From Mucilaginibacter gossypii (GTDB taxonomy: Bacteria > Bacteroidota > Bacteroidia > Sphingobacteriales > Sphingobacteriaceae), in assembly GCF_900100945.1 (NCBI RefSeq), contig NZ_FNCG01000022.1, positions 16,150 through 80,149 on the forward strand: DNA of 64,000 bases. The letters are read 5' to 3'. The number at the start of each line of letters is the position of its first letter. Position 1 is the first letter of the stretch. The notes under the pieces are model-generated. The model worked only from the letters and a program-made list of their open reading frames with translations. It made no database searches and was not told the DNA's origin. A program made the translations under genes and the position numbers. Positions 1 through 7,755 of the stretch are shown one piece after another.

Positions 1-457
1 AGGTATTAAACAAACATTTGGTCGGCAGGCTTATTTTGATGATGGCAGCCTGAACCGCAAATATATATCGGGGATAGTTTTTAACAATAAAGCCGAACTT
101 GAAAAGCTTAACGCCCTGGTACATCCTGCCGTGTTCAGGGCTTTTGATAGTTTTGACCAACTGCACAAGGATGCTCCCTACGTGATCCGGGAAGCGGCCA
201 TTTTGTTTGAAAGCGGCTCATACAAAATCTGCGACAGGGCCATTATGATCACCGCTCCGCTTGAAGTTCGCATTGCCCGCGTAATACAGCGCGACGGCAT
301 TAGCCGGGCCGATGTTGAAAGCCGCGAGGCCCGCCAGCTATCGCAGGAGGAAAAACTGAAACTGGCCAATGATGTAATTATTAACGATGGTAAACAATTG
401 GTTATACCGCAGGTAATAGCCCTGCATGAACTTTATTTATCGCTCGCTCAGCATTAA
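1..457 (+). CDS. coaE: Dephospho-CoA kinase, 3' part only
   Basis: Catalyses the last step of coenzyme A synthesis, ATP-dependent 3'-phosphorylation of dephospho-CoA in the cytoplasm. The open frame runs from base 2 of the window, so the start codon and P-loop lie off the left edge; about 151 codons remain. The visible part has LNRKYISGIVF followed by LNALVHP, then VIREAAILFESG and the late block RVIQRDGISRADVESR, all in the order expected for CoaE. The stop codon shares one base with the ATG of the next gene (TAATG), so the two are probably translationally coupled. The first in-frame ATG is at 131, but the family match extends upstream of it, so that is not the real start. Confidence 0.93.
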   Translation, partial: GIKQTFGRQAYFDDGSLNRKYISGIVFNNKAELEKLNALVHPAVFRAFDSFDQLHKDAPYVIREAAILFESGSYKICDRAIMITAPLEVRIARVIQRDGISRADVESREARQLSQEEKLKLANDVIINDGKQLVIPQVIALHELYLSLAQH

Positions 458-1395
458 TGATACTTGACGATTTTGTTTCTTTTGACGAAAAAGGGCTGTA
501 CTGCAAATACGGCGACTTTTATATCGATCCGCAACTGCCGGTAAAAACGGCTGTAATATCCCATGCCCATGCCGATCATGCCATAAGTGGTAACAACAAC
601 GTTTACTGCACACGTGCCACAGCAAGCATTATGCAGCTTAGGTATGACCGTACCGCCGCCAAAGTTTTTAACATAGCTGCATTTAACCAGTCGTTTGAAG
701 TAGACAGGGTTACGGTAACACTGATCCCGGCGGGGCATATGCTTGGTTCTGCACAAATACTGATGGAGTATGAAGGCGCAAGGTATTTATACACCGGCGA
801 CTACAAGCTACAGCCCGATGCTACCTGCGAACCTATTGAATGGGTTACCACCGACGTGCTGATCACCGAGAGTACTTTTGCCAATCCGGCTGTTATCCAT
901 CCCGATCCGGTGACTGAGATCCGTAAGATTAACGATATTAAAAGCAATATTTTACTTGGTGCGTATGCGCTGGGTAAAAGCCAGCGGTTGATCAACCTCA
1001 TTACCGAACATTCCCCGCAAAAAAAGATCCTGGTACATCATAAAATAATGCCCATCAATGCCATTTATGAAAAGATGGGCTTCCATCCCGGTAAGTACCA
1101 AATTTACGGCCGCAAACTGATGAAGGTGCAGGATGAGTTTGTTTACATTGTACCGCCCTTTACTTTCGACAGTTACATCAGGGCCACGGGAGTAAAACGC
1201 CTTTTTGCATCGGGATGGAAAAACCTGCAGGTTAATAACCAGGATACCCTCTTTATATCCGACCATGTGGACTGGAACGATATCCTGCAAACCATCGCCA
1301 ACACCAAACCCAAACAGGTGTGGACACTTCACGGTAAAGGCGAGCACCTGAAAGCTTATTTTAAAGATGATATCTTTGTAAAAATTCTGAACTGA
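457..1395 (+). CDS. MBL-fold exonuclease of the ligase-associated type
   Basis: A 312-residue metallo-beta-lactamase-fold protein with the beta-CASP-like layout of the 'DNA ligase-associated' exonuclease family. The zinc motif HAHADH is at residues 36-41, GHMLGS at 93-98 and TGD at 113-115; a late HVDWND and a near-C-terminal HGKGEH supply further metal-ligand candidates. Related proteins usually sit beside an ATP-dependent DNA ligase and a DExH helicase; no ligase or helicase is visible here. It overlaps coaE by one base and its own stop overlaps the next ATG (TGATG). A DNA or RNA 3'-end processing role is inferred from family, and the substrate is unknown. Confidence 0.85.
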   Translation: MILDDFVSFDEKGLYCKYGDFYIDPQLPVKTAVISHAHADHAISGNNNVYCTRATASIMQLRYDRTAAKVFNIAAFNQSFEVDRVTVTLIPAGHMLGSAQILMEYEGARYLYTGDYKLQPDATCEPIEWVTTDVLITESTFANPAVIHPDPVTEIRKINDIKSNILLGAYALGKSQRLINLITEHSPQKKILVHHKIMPINAIYEKMGFHPGKYQIYGRKLMKVQDEFVYIVPPFTFDSYIRATGVKRLFASGWKNLQVNNQDTLFISDHVDWNDILQTIANTKPKQVWTLHGKGEHLKAYFKDDIFVKILN

Positions 1396-1571
1396 TGTTG
1401 CAGGAAGGCATTGATTATTATATCAACGAAGATGGCAATTTTGTTTTTACCGAAGCCTACCATTTAAAGCGGGGCTATTGCTGTAAAAACAAGTGCCTGC
1501 ACTGCCCCTGGGGTTATGGCAAGGTAAAATTATTTGGAAATGACACTGAATCAGACGGTAGCGATAAATAA
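1395..1571 (+). CDS. DUF5522-type cysteine-rich mini-protein
   Basis: A 58-residue protein that starts inside the stop codon of the upstream exonuclease gene. The core is a conserved-looking block: an acidic start, then HLKRGYCCKNKCLHCPWGYGK, which contains C-C-x3-C-x2-H-C. This pattern is typical of DUF5522 proteins, small Bacteroidota proteins of unknown role. Four cysteines and a histidine within 11 residues suggest a metal site (inference). The overlap argues that it is translated from the coaE-exonuclease transcript. Confidence 0.82.
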   Translation: MLQEGIDYYINEDGNFVFTEAYHLKRGYCCKNKCLHCPWGYGKVKLFGNDTESDGSDK

Positions 1572-1628
1572 ATCAATGTTAAATTAAAAATAATTAAACA
1601 TATTTGCATCCAATTCATTACTATTACT

Positions 1629-2078
1629 ATGCGAATAGAAGACGAAATACAAAGTACCAATTTTGAAGACAACTACCACAAAGTGGCCATTAACGTGGCA
1701 TACACGCAAGGTTGGCTGGCTAACTATTTTCGTTGTCATTTTGAAAAACATAATATTACCCAGCAGCAGTTCAATATACTGCGAATCCTGCGCGGCCAAT
1801 ACCCCAAACCGGCTACCATAAATTTATTGAAGGAAAGGATGATCGATAAAATGTCGGATGCATCGCGGATTGTTGACCGCCTTGTTCAAAAAGGACTGGT
1901 ATCACGCTGCACCAATAATAAAGACAGGCGCGCTGTAGATATCCGCATCAGCGAAGAAGGCCTTGCAACTCTTTCAAAAATGGACGCCGAGTTTAAAACC
2001 AAAGAAATCCTAAGCAATAACCTCACCGAAGATGAAGCCGCGACCCTAAGCGATCTATTGGACAAAATGCGGGGATGA
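1629..2078 (+). CDS. MarR-family transcriptional regulator
   Basis: A 149-residue winged-helix regulator. The helix-turn-helix region (about residues 45-95) includes NILRILRGQYPKPATI, then SDASRIVDRLVQKGLVSR, followed by the wing signature NNKDRRAVDIRIS, which fits the MarR DxRxxx(I/V)xLT pattern. Such proteins bind palindromic promoter sites as dimers and often respond to small aromatic ligands. It stands alone; the gene downstream is on the opposite strand, so its target is not evident from context. A CATATTTGC promoter-like motif lies about 25 bases upstream of the ATG. Confidence 0.9.
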   Translation: MRIEDEIQSTNFEDNYHKVAINVAYTQGWLANYFRCHFEKHNITQQQFNILRILRGQYPKPATINLLKERMIDKMSDASRIVDRLVQKGLVSRCTNNKDRRAVDIRISEEGLATLSKMDAEFKTKEILSNNLTEDEAATLSDLLDKMRG

Positions 2079-2137
2079 TTTTTTAGGTGAAAGGGAAAAG
2101 GCGAAAGGTTTATTGCCTTTAAATTCAAAATAAAAAC

Positions 2138-2234
2138 ATGTCATTGCGAGCGTAGCGCGGCAATCTCGTAGCCAACGCATGTACGATCTGCATCGGCTAC
2201 GAGATTGCTTCGTCGTTCCTCCTCGCAATGACAT
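2138..2234. repeat. Palindromic repeat, family A (GTCATTGCGAG), copy 1
   Basis: A 97-base interrupted palindrome filling the gap between the MarR gene and the converging GHL10 gene. The outer arms are ATGTCATTGCGAG (2138-2150) and CTCGCAATGACAT (2222-2234), an exact 13-base inverted match. An inner pair, CAATCTCGTAGCC and GGCTACGAGATTG, extends the stem. A related copy lies at 58535-58634. It contains no coding frame and could fold as a long hairpin in either transcript. Confidence 0.85.
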
Positions 2235-2256
2235 ATCATGTATAAACTTTAATTGG

Positions 2257-3345
2257 TTACGAAGCCTTAAATACAGCCACTTCATCCTTCAGTATAGCAA
2301 GCACTTCCGGCCCTACGTTACCAAAGAAAGAAACGCCCATTGCGCCGTTTTTAAGCGCCACCTTAATACCGGTGCGGATCTCATCATCACTCTTAAAATC
2401 TGAAAGATACAGACCTGCATATAGCGGAAACCTTCCGGCCAAAAAATGCACACCTTCCGCTACTGCGTTACCTATCCAGCTCACGCCTTCTTTGTAAAAA
2501 CCGTGGTAAATCATGGGGCAAATGCCATCCATGTTCCAGTTTGTCCAGTCCTGCCTTACGTTGCGGCGGGCAACTTCGGGTGTTGGGAATACGGCCGCTG
2601 TTATCTGTTTTTTATGCTGGTGGGCTACAGTCGAAATACCGTTTACTACGCGGGTTATGTTATTATACCTGAACAAGCGCCATGAAAGGCTTGCTTCAGG
2701 ATATTGGATCTGATCGAGATCTTGGTTGTATTCTTCCTTGAATTTGGCTTTGCAAACATCGCAGTAGCAAAAATCATATTCGGGCAGCTCTTTGGTTTGA
2801 TCGATCTTGTAATGGTCCCAAAGGTTTACAGGCAATATCACATCGCAATAACGCACATAATCCAGGTGGATACCATCGATATAATCTTTAGCCAAAATAT
2901 CATCGACAGTTTTGGTTAAATACTCCTGCACTTCGGGGCGCGACGGGCACAGCCAGCGATAATACTGCACATAAGGCGGATGATCTGCACATGATTCGCC
3001 TTTGCGGTTTTTGCTGTACCATTCGGGCTTTTCGGTTACCAGTTCGGCACGGTTAAAAGTCCAGATCCAGCGGTGGGCCTCCAGGCCTTTAGCTTTAGCG
3101 GCACGGAAATGGCGCTCACTGTCGTTCTCGAAAAATATACCCGTTATCCCCGATGCTTTGTAGGAAGCGTAGCGGGTGGCCAGCTCATCATCTGTATCTT
3201 TGGGGTTAGGGTTGATCCATACCCAGTTTTTCATGGCTTTTTTCTTGCTGCTTTTGGCAGCTTCAACAGCGGCATTGCTTGCTAAGGGCAACTGGGCAGC
3301 CACGCCGGCCAATAAACCGGCCTTTAAAAATTCGCGCTTATTCAT
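2257..3345 (-). CDS. Secreted GHL10-type glycoside hydrolase-like protein
   Basis: A 362-residue protein with an N-terminal export signal (KREFLKAGLLAGVAAQ then SNA), followed by a TIM-barrel domain of the glycosyl-hydrolase-like 10 (PF02638) type. Visible signatures are WVWINPNP, SGITGIFFENDS, EAHRWIWTFNR and, near the barrel centre, DGIHLDYVRY, whose Asp is a candidate catalytic residue. Family members act on cell-wall or plant polysaccharides, but the substrate here is unknown. It is the last gene of a minus-strand run with the CBM9-like and EVE genes, 13 bases after the CBM9-like gene, so co-transcription is likely. Length is normal for a one-domain member. Confidence 0.82.
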   Translation of the reverse strand: MNKREFLKAGLLAGVAAQLPLASNAAVEAAKSSKKKAMKNWVWINPNPKDTDDELATRYASYKASGITGIFFENDSERHFRAAKAKGLEAHRWIWTFNRAELVTEKPEWYSKNRKGESCADHPPYVQYYRWLCPSRPEVQEYLTKTVDDILAKDYIDGIHLDYVRYCDVILPVNLWDHYKIDQTKELPEYDFCYCDVCKAKFKEEYNQDLDQIQYPEASLSWRLFRYNNITRVVNGISTVAHQHKKQITAAVFPTPEVARRNVRQDWTNWNMDGICPMIYHGFYKEGVSWIGNAVAEGVHFLAGRFPLYAGLYLSDFKSDDEIRTGIKVALKNGAMGVSFFGNVGPEVLAILKDEVAVFKAS

Positions 3346-3358
3346 GGAGTTTTAGGGA

Positions 3359-4477
3359 TTATCTGTGCTGTACCAGGCCATCCTGGTCAATGGTATAGGT
3401 TGTTTGGTTTTTGCTATCGATAATATAAGCTATAAACTGATGGGCAGTTGCTTCCAGCTTAAGTTCGTTAGCATGGCCCGTTACGGTTACCTTATTTTCA
3501 ACACCCAGGTTGTTTAATGAGGTGCAGTATTCGTGATGATCTTTAAACCACTGCTTTTGCTTGTAATAAACCAGCCACAGGTATTTCTTTTGCTCTTCGG
3601 CGCAAGGCATTTTAAACGTCGCGTCATCAGCCTCATGATCGCTGAAAAGGAGGTAGCCCCAGCGTTCGGGGTAATGCATATTGATAAGTCCCTGGTTGCT
3701 CCAAACCCAGTTATGCTCGGGCAAATTATGCCCGGCATTATCCTGCAGCTTTACATATTTGCCATTCTGCACTTTAATATCGTACTGCACCCGCGAAAAA
3801 TTGATGCGCCATAAAGTACCATCCTTTATCACAGCGCGGTTAAAGCCACCGGCTATGGCTTTAAATGGGATAGCCATTTCAACCGTCCAGCCTTTATCAG
3901 TATCCGTAGGATCATTCAGCGTACCCTCAACTTTTACCGCCGAGCGCAGGCCATGCGTATCCCAACCGGTTACCGCGGCGCCGTCATTTCGGTAAGGCCT
4001 GGTCAAAAACAAATCGAAAATGGTATTGAGGGCATTCACCTCAATTTCAAAATATTTATGTGTGCTGTTTGTGGGATCGATAAACAGCTCAAAATCATTA
4101 TCCTTGTAAACAATATCATCATGATGGCTAAGCGTAGCCCAAACATGGGAATCTCTGATCCGGGCTGCTACATACAGGCAGCTATCGTCCCAAAGCATTT
4201 TAACGTTGGTTTGCAGCGGAGGCTGCGGTTTAAGGCGACCCTCAATATCCTGGAAGTCCCGGGTCCATTTGGCCTGCTGCCATACAGCATCTTCCACATC
4301 GCCGTCAATTACCGGCGCTTGCTTTACGTGTTTCGCAACATAGCCGTAAGGGGTGGTAAACAGATCAGGGAATTCTTTAAAAGCGTCCTGTGCTTTTACA
4401 AATCCCGGGAGTATAAATAAAGCGGCTGTAAGGCCCGGCTTAATAAAACAATTGTCAAAGATGTTGCTCAGTTTCAT
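3359..4477 (-). CDS. Secreted CBM9-like carbohydrate-binding protein
   Basis: A 372-residue exported protein. The signal peptide is about residues 1-29 (LTAALFILPGFVKAQ). The remainder resembles the carbohydrate-binding 'family 9-like' fold: APVIDGDVEDAVWQQA, then DDSCLYVAARIRD, DNDFELFIDP and WTVEMAIPF, the usual order of strands in this family. These domains bind sugars or act as sugar sensors. The start codon overlaps the end of the EVE gene by four bases (ATGA), and the GHL10-like hydrolase follows 13 bases later. The pair therefore probably works on the same extracellular polysaccharide (inference). Confidence 0.85.
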   Translation of the reverse strand: MKLSNIFDNCFIKPGLTAALFILPGFVKAQDAFKEFPDLFTTPYGYVAKHVKQAPVIDGDVEDAVWQQAKWTRDFQDIEGRLKPQPPLQTNVKMLWDDSCLYVAARIRDSHVWATLSHHDDIVYKDNDFELFIDPTNSTHKYFEIEVNALNTIFDLFLTRPYRNDGAAVTGWDTHGLRSAVKVEGTLNDPTDTDKGWTVEMAIPFKAIAGGFNRAVIKDGTLWRINFSRVQYDIKVQNGKYVKLQDNAGHNLPEHNWVWSNQGLINMHYPERWGYLLFSDHEADDATFKMPCAEEQKKYLWLVYYKQKQWFKDHHEYCTSLNNLGVENKVTVTGHANELKLEATAHQFIAYIIDSKNQTTYTIDQDGLVQHR

Positions 4478-4881
4478 TTACTGCCCAGCGCTAAGATGTA
4501 ATCAAACTCTTCGCGCTTTACCCCCATTACCGATAAACGCCCCTGTCTTACCAGGCCAATGTCCTGTAATTTAGGGTCGGCTTTGATCTGCTCAAGGGTT
4601 ACCGGGGTTTTCAGGGCTTCAACTGGGGCAAGGTCAACCACTACCCAATTGGTATCATCGGTTGTGGGGTCCTGGTAAGCTTCCTTAACAACTTTGGCTA
4701 TGCCTACAATCTCTTTTCCTTCGTTGCTGTGGTAAAATAACACCAGGTCGCCCTCCTTCATTTCCCTCAGGTTATTGCGTGCCTGGTAATTGCGCACACC
4801 ATCCCAAAAGGTACGACCATCCTTATTGAATTTTTCCCAGCTATATTTAAAGGGCTCACTTTTTACTAACCAATGTTGCAT
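4474..4881 (-). CDS. EVE domain-containing protein
   Basis: A 135-residue protein consisting of one EVE domain (PUA-like fold). It shows the classical opening WLVKSEPFKYSW, then WDGVRNYQARNNLREMK, GDLVLFYHS and the closing EEFDYIL. EVE proteins bind modified bases in DNA or RNA and are of similar size when solitary. It is the first gene of a three-gene minus-strand operon and overlaps the CBM9-like gene by ATGA. That partnership with two secreted carbohydrate proteins has no obvious functional logic, so the link may only be transcriptional. Confidence 0.92.
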   Translation of the reverse strand: MQHWLVKSEPFKYSWEKFNKDGRTFWDGVRNYQARNNLREMKEGDLVLFYHSNEGKEIVGIAKVVKEAYQDPTTDDTNWVVVDLAPVEALKTPVTLEQIKADPKLQDIGLVRQGRLSVMGVKREEFDYILALGSK

Positions 4882-5171
4882 TTGTACGGTATAATTTTTT
4901 GTAACGTAAAAATGTAAAAAAGGGAGCGTAAACTAAAATGCGCTACAGGCAATACAGGGTATTGTTACAATGAAATTACGGGGTGGAGTGGTGATGTAGG
5001 GGTGGGGAACATGATTCTTACCGCCTTGTGGCCGACCTTTCAGGTTACCTGACTCCCCCGGTTTAAATGATGCTTCGTTTTTCGCCATCCTCCTGTATAA
5101 TTCGATTCGGGTAACAGATATATACTGCAGAAAAGGGAGCGTGATTGATTACTTTTCTCTATTTTCACAAA

Positions 5172-5657
5172 ATGGATATAGAAGCGAAAATTGGAGACTT
5201 TGTTGATTTTTATGCAGATTCCGAATCTATGGACGTCAAAAGGGGATTGATTTATTCAATAAATGAGAAAGAAGATTTATACGAAATAATTGCAGATTAT
5301 GAAGATGGTGGAACCGAATTAATATTTATTAATGAGGTAGATATTTTTGAATTATATAAAAGTTATAAAGTCGACAAAATAGATACTATAAAAAATTTAT
5401 ATAATGACTCAAAAATAATTGCCATTCTTATTCCATTACACCGAACAATTTTAAAATCTCCAAATTCTTTCAAATACTATGAAGAATATTCATTAACTGA
5501 AAAAGAGATATTTCTCTTTCCTGAAAATTCAGATGAAGGAAATTATATTATGAATAACCAAAGTCAAAATAAAACTATTGCAGCCTCGAAATACTGTTAT
5601 GAACACGTTAAGTTAGGAAATGAAGACCACATAGTATGTAGTTATATCAACCCATAG
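5172..5657 (+). CDS. Unrecognised AT-rich protein
   Basis: A protein of about 161 residues from this ATG. An in-frame TTG at 5145 would add nine residues, but the ATG fits better with the natural start MDIEAKIGDFVDFYAD. The N-terminal part looks like a small beta-barrel or KOW/SH3-like segment (GDFVDFYADSES, RGLIYSINEKEDLYEIIADYED). The rest is acidic and rich in Asn, Ile, Lys and Tyr. I recognise no family. Base composition is visibly more AT-rich than the flanking genes, suggesting recent acquisition. Together with the decayed gene just downstream it forms a small accessory islet; an immunity-type role is possible but unproven. Confidence 0.6.
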   Translation: MDIEAKIGDFVDFYADSESMDVKRGLIYSINEKEDLYEIIADYEDGGTELIFINEVDIFELYKSYKVDKIDTIKNLYNDSKIIAILIPLHRTILKSPNSFKYYEEYSLTEKEIFLFPENSDEGNYIMNNQSQNKTIAASKYCYEHVKLGNEDHIVCSYINP

Positions 5658-5751
5658 CGATATAATCCGGTGTTCTAAAAATTTCACTTTGTTAGTCACT
5701 AAGTTAATCGTAATATATAGTGAGGGTACTAAACAGCCCAACTGAACACCA

Positions 5752-6077
5752 ATGAAAAATCCAACAATAACTTTTATAACCAACCTAACAGGAAGTCTAA
5801 TTTTAAGTGATAGCGCAAAGAACACTGTTAGAACTGCAACTTTTGAAGTAGCTTAAGCCTCAATGACAAAAATCGTATTTGGGTACATTTCAAAAATGAA
5901 ATTTGCCCAGAATTTTGGGTTGAAATAAAAATATATAACCCCGACAATCTTAAAGCCGATATCAAAAGATTTTTAGAACGTCAATACAAATAATTTTCCT
6001 ATATCGAGGCGTTCTTCAAAAGTCTGGACTATTTATCTGAAATAGATAAATGGCAAAGCTTTCAAAACAAAAAATAA
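5752..6077 (+). pseudogene. Decayed AT-rich gene: one frameshift, one in-frame stop
   Basis: Three reading-frame pieces fit together as one former gene. Piece one, from the ATG at 5752, ends TFEVA then TAA at 5854-5856. Shifting one base, piece two continues LSLNDKNRIWVHFKNE and then FWVEIKIYNPDN up to a TAA at 5991-5993. In the same frame without a gap, piece three reads FSYIEAFFKSLDYLSEIDKW and ends at 6077. The sum would be about 107 residues. Amino-acid use is coherent across the joints. No family is recognised; the AT-rich composition matches the gene upstream. Confidence 0.6.
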
Positions 6078-6100
6078 AAGAACACAACAAAGGAAGCCCA

Positions 6101-6688
6101 TCATTCATTACTCGTTAACAACTGGGTCAGCCTTTTAGCATTTTGTGCGTTGATAGTGTTTGTTAAAGGAACAGAAGTAAAAACAGCAATTCCCTGGTCA
6201 TCATCGGGGTGATAGCTCAACAATAGTTTTACCGTGCGCGAATCCCACAGATAAACGTCCTGGTAATCATTTGGCTTTGCGGTGAAGGTACCGTACCAGT
6301 GCAAAAATTTACTGAGCATTTTATAGCCCTGGTTACGGTTAAAGAAAACATAAATATTTACTATTTTATTTTGCCATGTACGTACACAAATATGAGTTGC
6401 GGTTAGCCCCTCTTCCAGTTCCAGCTGCTTATCCGGATGATATTCATAGGTAACACAGCTATCAGCATCGGGCTTGCTGCCTTCACCATCAATGTAAGTT
6501 AAAGCCTGCTCCTGCTCGCCGGTTAATAAGCCGCCCAGGTTAAACCCGCCAATTCCGTTGCGTGCCCTTAAATATGCCAGCGACCCAATTTTCCCTGCCT
6601 GTGAAAAACCCGGCGAATGTAAACACATGATGATCAAAAGCCCCATAACTACTCTGTAGGGCAAGTAGCAAAAAAGCTTAGCTTTCAT
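6101..6688 (-). CDS. Secreted protein of unknown function
   Basis: A 195-residue protein with a clear signal peptide (about residues 1-30: RVVMGLLIIMCLHSPGFSQ, cleavage near SQ-A). The mature part carries no motif I recognise; it contains EYHPDKQLELEEGLTATHI and FNRNQGYKMLSKFLHWYG, suggestive of a small alpha/beta domain. It probably acts in the periplasm or outside the cell. It stands alone, with an unusually strong Shine-Dalgarno sequence for this lineage just upstream. The C-terminus (TNTINAQNAKRLTQLLTSNE) is probably helical. Confidence 0.7.
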   Translation of the reverse strand: MKAKLFCYLPYRVVMGLLIIMCLHSPGFSQAGKIGSLAYLRARNGIGGFNLGGLLTGEQEQALTYIDGEGSKPDADSCVTYEYHPDKQLELEEGLTATHICVRTWQNKIVNIYVFFNRNQGYKMLSKFLHWYGTFTAKPNDYQDVYLWDSRTVKLLLSYHPDDDQGIAVFTSVPLTNTINAQNAKRLTQLLTSNE

Positions 6689-6690
6689 AT

Positions 6691-6700
6691 CCTCCTCCTT
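6691..6700 (-). promoter_or_regulatory. Strong Shine-Dalgarno site of the secreted orphan
   Basis: On the minus strand the sequence AAGGAGGAGG ends two bases before the ATG at 6688-6686. Most genes in this window have no comparable purine run, as is usual for Bacteroidota, so this one stands out and fixes the start codon. Confidence 0.6.
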
Positions 6701-6941
6701 CGTTTTACAACGGCTAAATCAGCACCGTAACAAGGGGTACTTAAGCCATTGAGTAAAACGAATTTGGAGAAATAATCAACTGATTATCAAACCGTAATAA
6801 CGATTGTATCACAAATTGAGCTACCTTTACACTTTATTGCACAGATACTTGTTTACTTCTTTCGCAACAATGTATAATAAACCGCAAAAAACTTTTGATA
6901 CTAATCAGTCAGCATATATTCTTTAAGCTCGGCCTGTAGTT

Positions 6942-7730
6942 TTATGGCCTGCGTAATGAGGGTCTTATCGTTGATATATTGTTCAAAAGCGACATGGGGC
7001 CGATCAGGTTTTCCTTAAAAATATCCTTAAATCTGGAGTATTTTAATGCCAGGTTCCACTTGTCTTTCAGATACTCAAAAACCTGTTCATCCGCGTCTTT
7101 CAGCATCGAATAATTAACAACTACAAAAGCATACCGGGGCAGTGTTTCAATACATTTCAAAATATCCTGGTTGTAGGCTATCCAAACTTTCAGGTATTCG
7201 GTGGCATGATCATTATAAAACTGCACCATGCGGCGGCCGCGGCGAAATTTTGTCCATACCAGCCTTGAAAAATATTTACGCGCCATGTACCTGTTTTCCA
7301 CCCACTTAAATTCACGCCGTAAAAGTGAACTAACTACCGACTGATAATCGCGCAGGATAACCAGGTAACAGGCATCGGGCAGCAGTTCTTTATATACATC
7401 CAGAAACAGACAGGTCCGCGGGTCTTTCCAGCCCCATTGGTCGTATAACTGTTGTTTAACTTTAATAATGCTTTTAAGCTTTTCCCTTTCGTACAAGGTA
7501 AACTGGGCCACATGCTCAACCGTAAGCCCGGTTTTGGGCAGGTTATGGCCGGCCAGGATCTCTTCGTGCATTTTTAAAAATTCAATATCTTCAAAATGCC
7601 CTTCCACATTGCCATGGCCGCCGGGTACCAGTTTTTCGCCTGTTTGCAGACCGCATTTGCTCAACCACTGGGTAATAAGCGAGGTTCCGGAACGGTGCAT
7701 TCCGGTAATGATCAGTACTCTTTTTTGCAT
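6942..7730 (-). CDS. Sulfotransferase, apparently frameshifted near the 3' end
   Basis: A PAPS-dependent sulfotransferase-family protein that would move sulfate to a carbohydrate, lipid or other hydroxyl acceptor. The 5'-phosphosulfate loop TGMHRSGTSLI is at residues 9-19, and VILRDYQSVVSSLLRRE is the second PAPS-binding block. It follows the APS kinase gene by 25 bases on the same strand, and that kinase makes its co-substrate. As read, the protein ends at 262 residues with LNNISTIRPSLRRP. Adding one A to the AAAA run at 7009-7012 opens another frame, giving DRPHVAFEQYINDKTLITQA and then LQAELKEYMLTD, ending at 6901. That tail looks like genuine coding sequence. Confidence 0.85.
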   Translation of the reverse strand: MQKRVLIITGMHRSGTSLITQWLSKCGLQTGEKLVPGGHGNVEGHFEDIEFLKMHEEILAGHNLPKTGLTVEHVAQFTLYEREKLKSIIKVKQQLYDQWGWKDPRTCLFLDVYKELLPDACYLVILRDYQSVVSSLLRREFKWVENRYMARKYFSRLVWTKFRRGRRMVQFYNDHATEYLKVWIAYNQDILKCIETLPRYAFVVVNYSMLKDADEQVFEYLKDKWNLALKYSRFKDIFKENLIGPMSLLNNISTIRPSLRRP

Positions 7731-7755
7731 AAATCTGTTATGGGCGTCCTCTTTA

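Noticed and set aside
952..1347. A 131-codon minus-strand frame opposite the exonuclease
   Set aside because: Lies entirely within a well-supported gene on the other strand and shows no recognisable motif.
5613..5825. A 70-codon minus-strand hydrophobic frame
   Set aside because: It overlaps the end of the orphan gene and the decayed gene on the other strand; no promoter or motif supports it.
6870..6926. An 18-codon plus-strand frame after a promoter-like TTCTTTCG
   Set aside because: Too short and without a ribosome site; it runs into the sulfotransferase 3' region.
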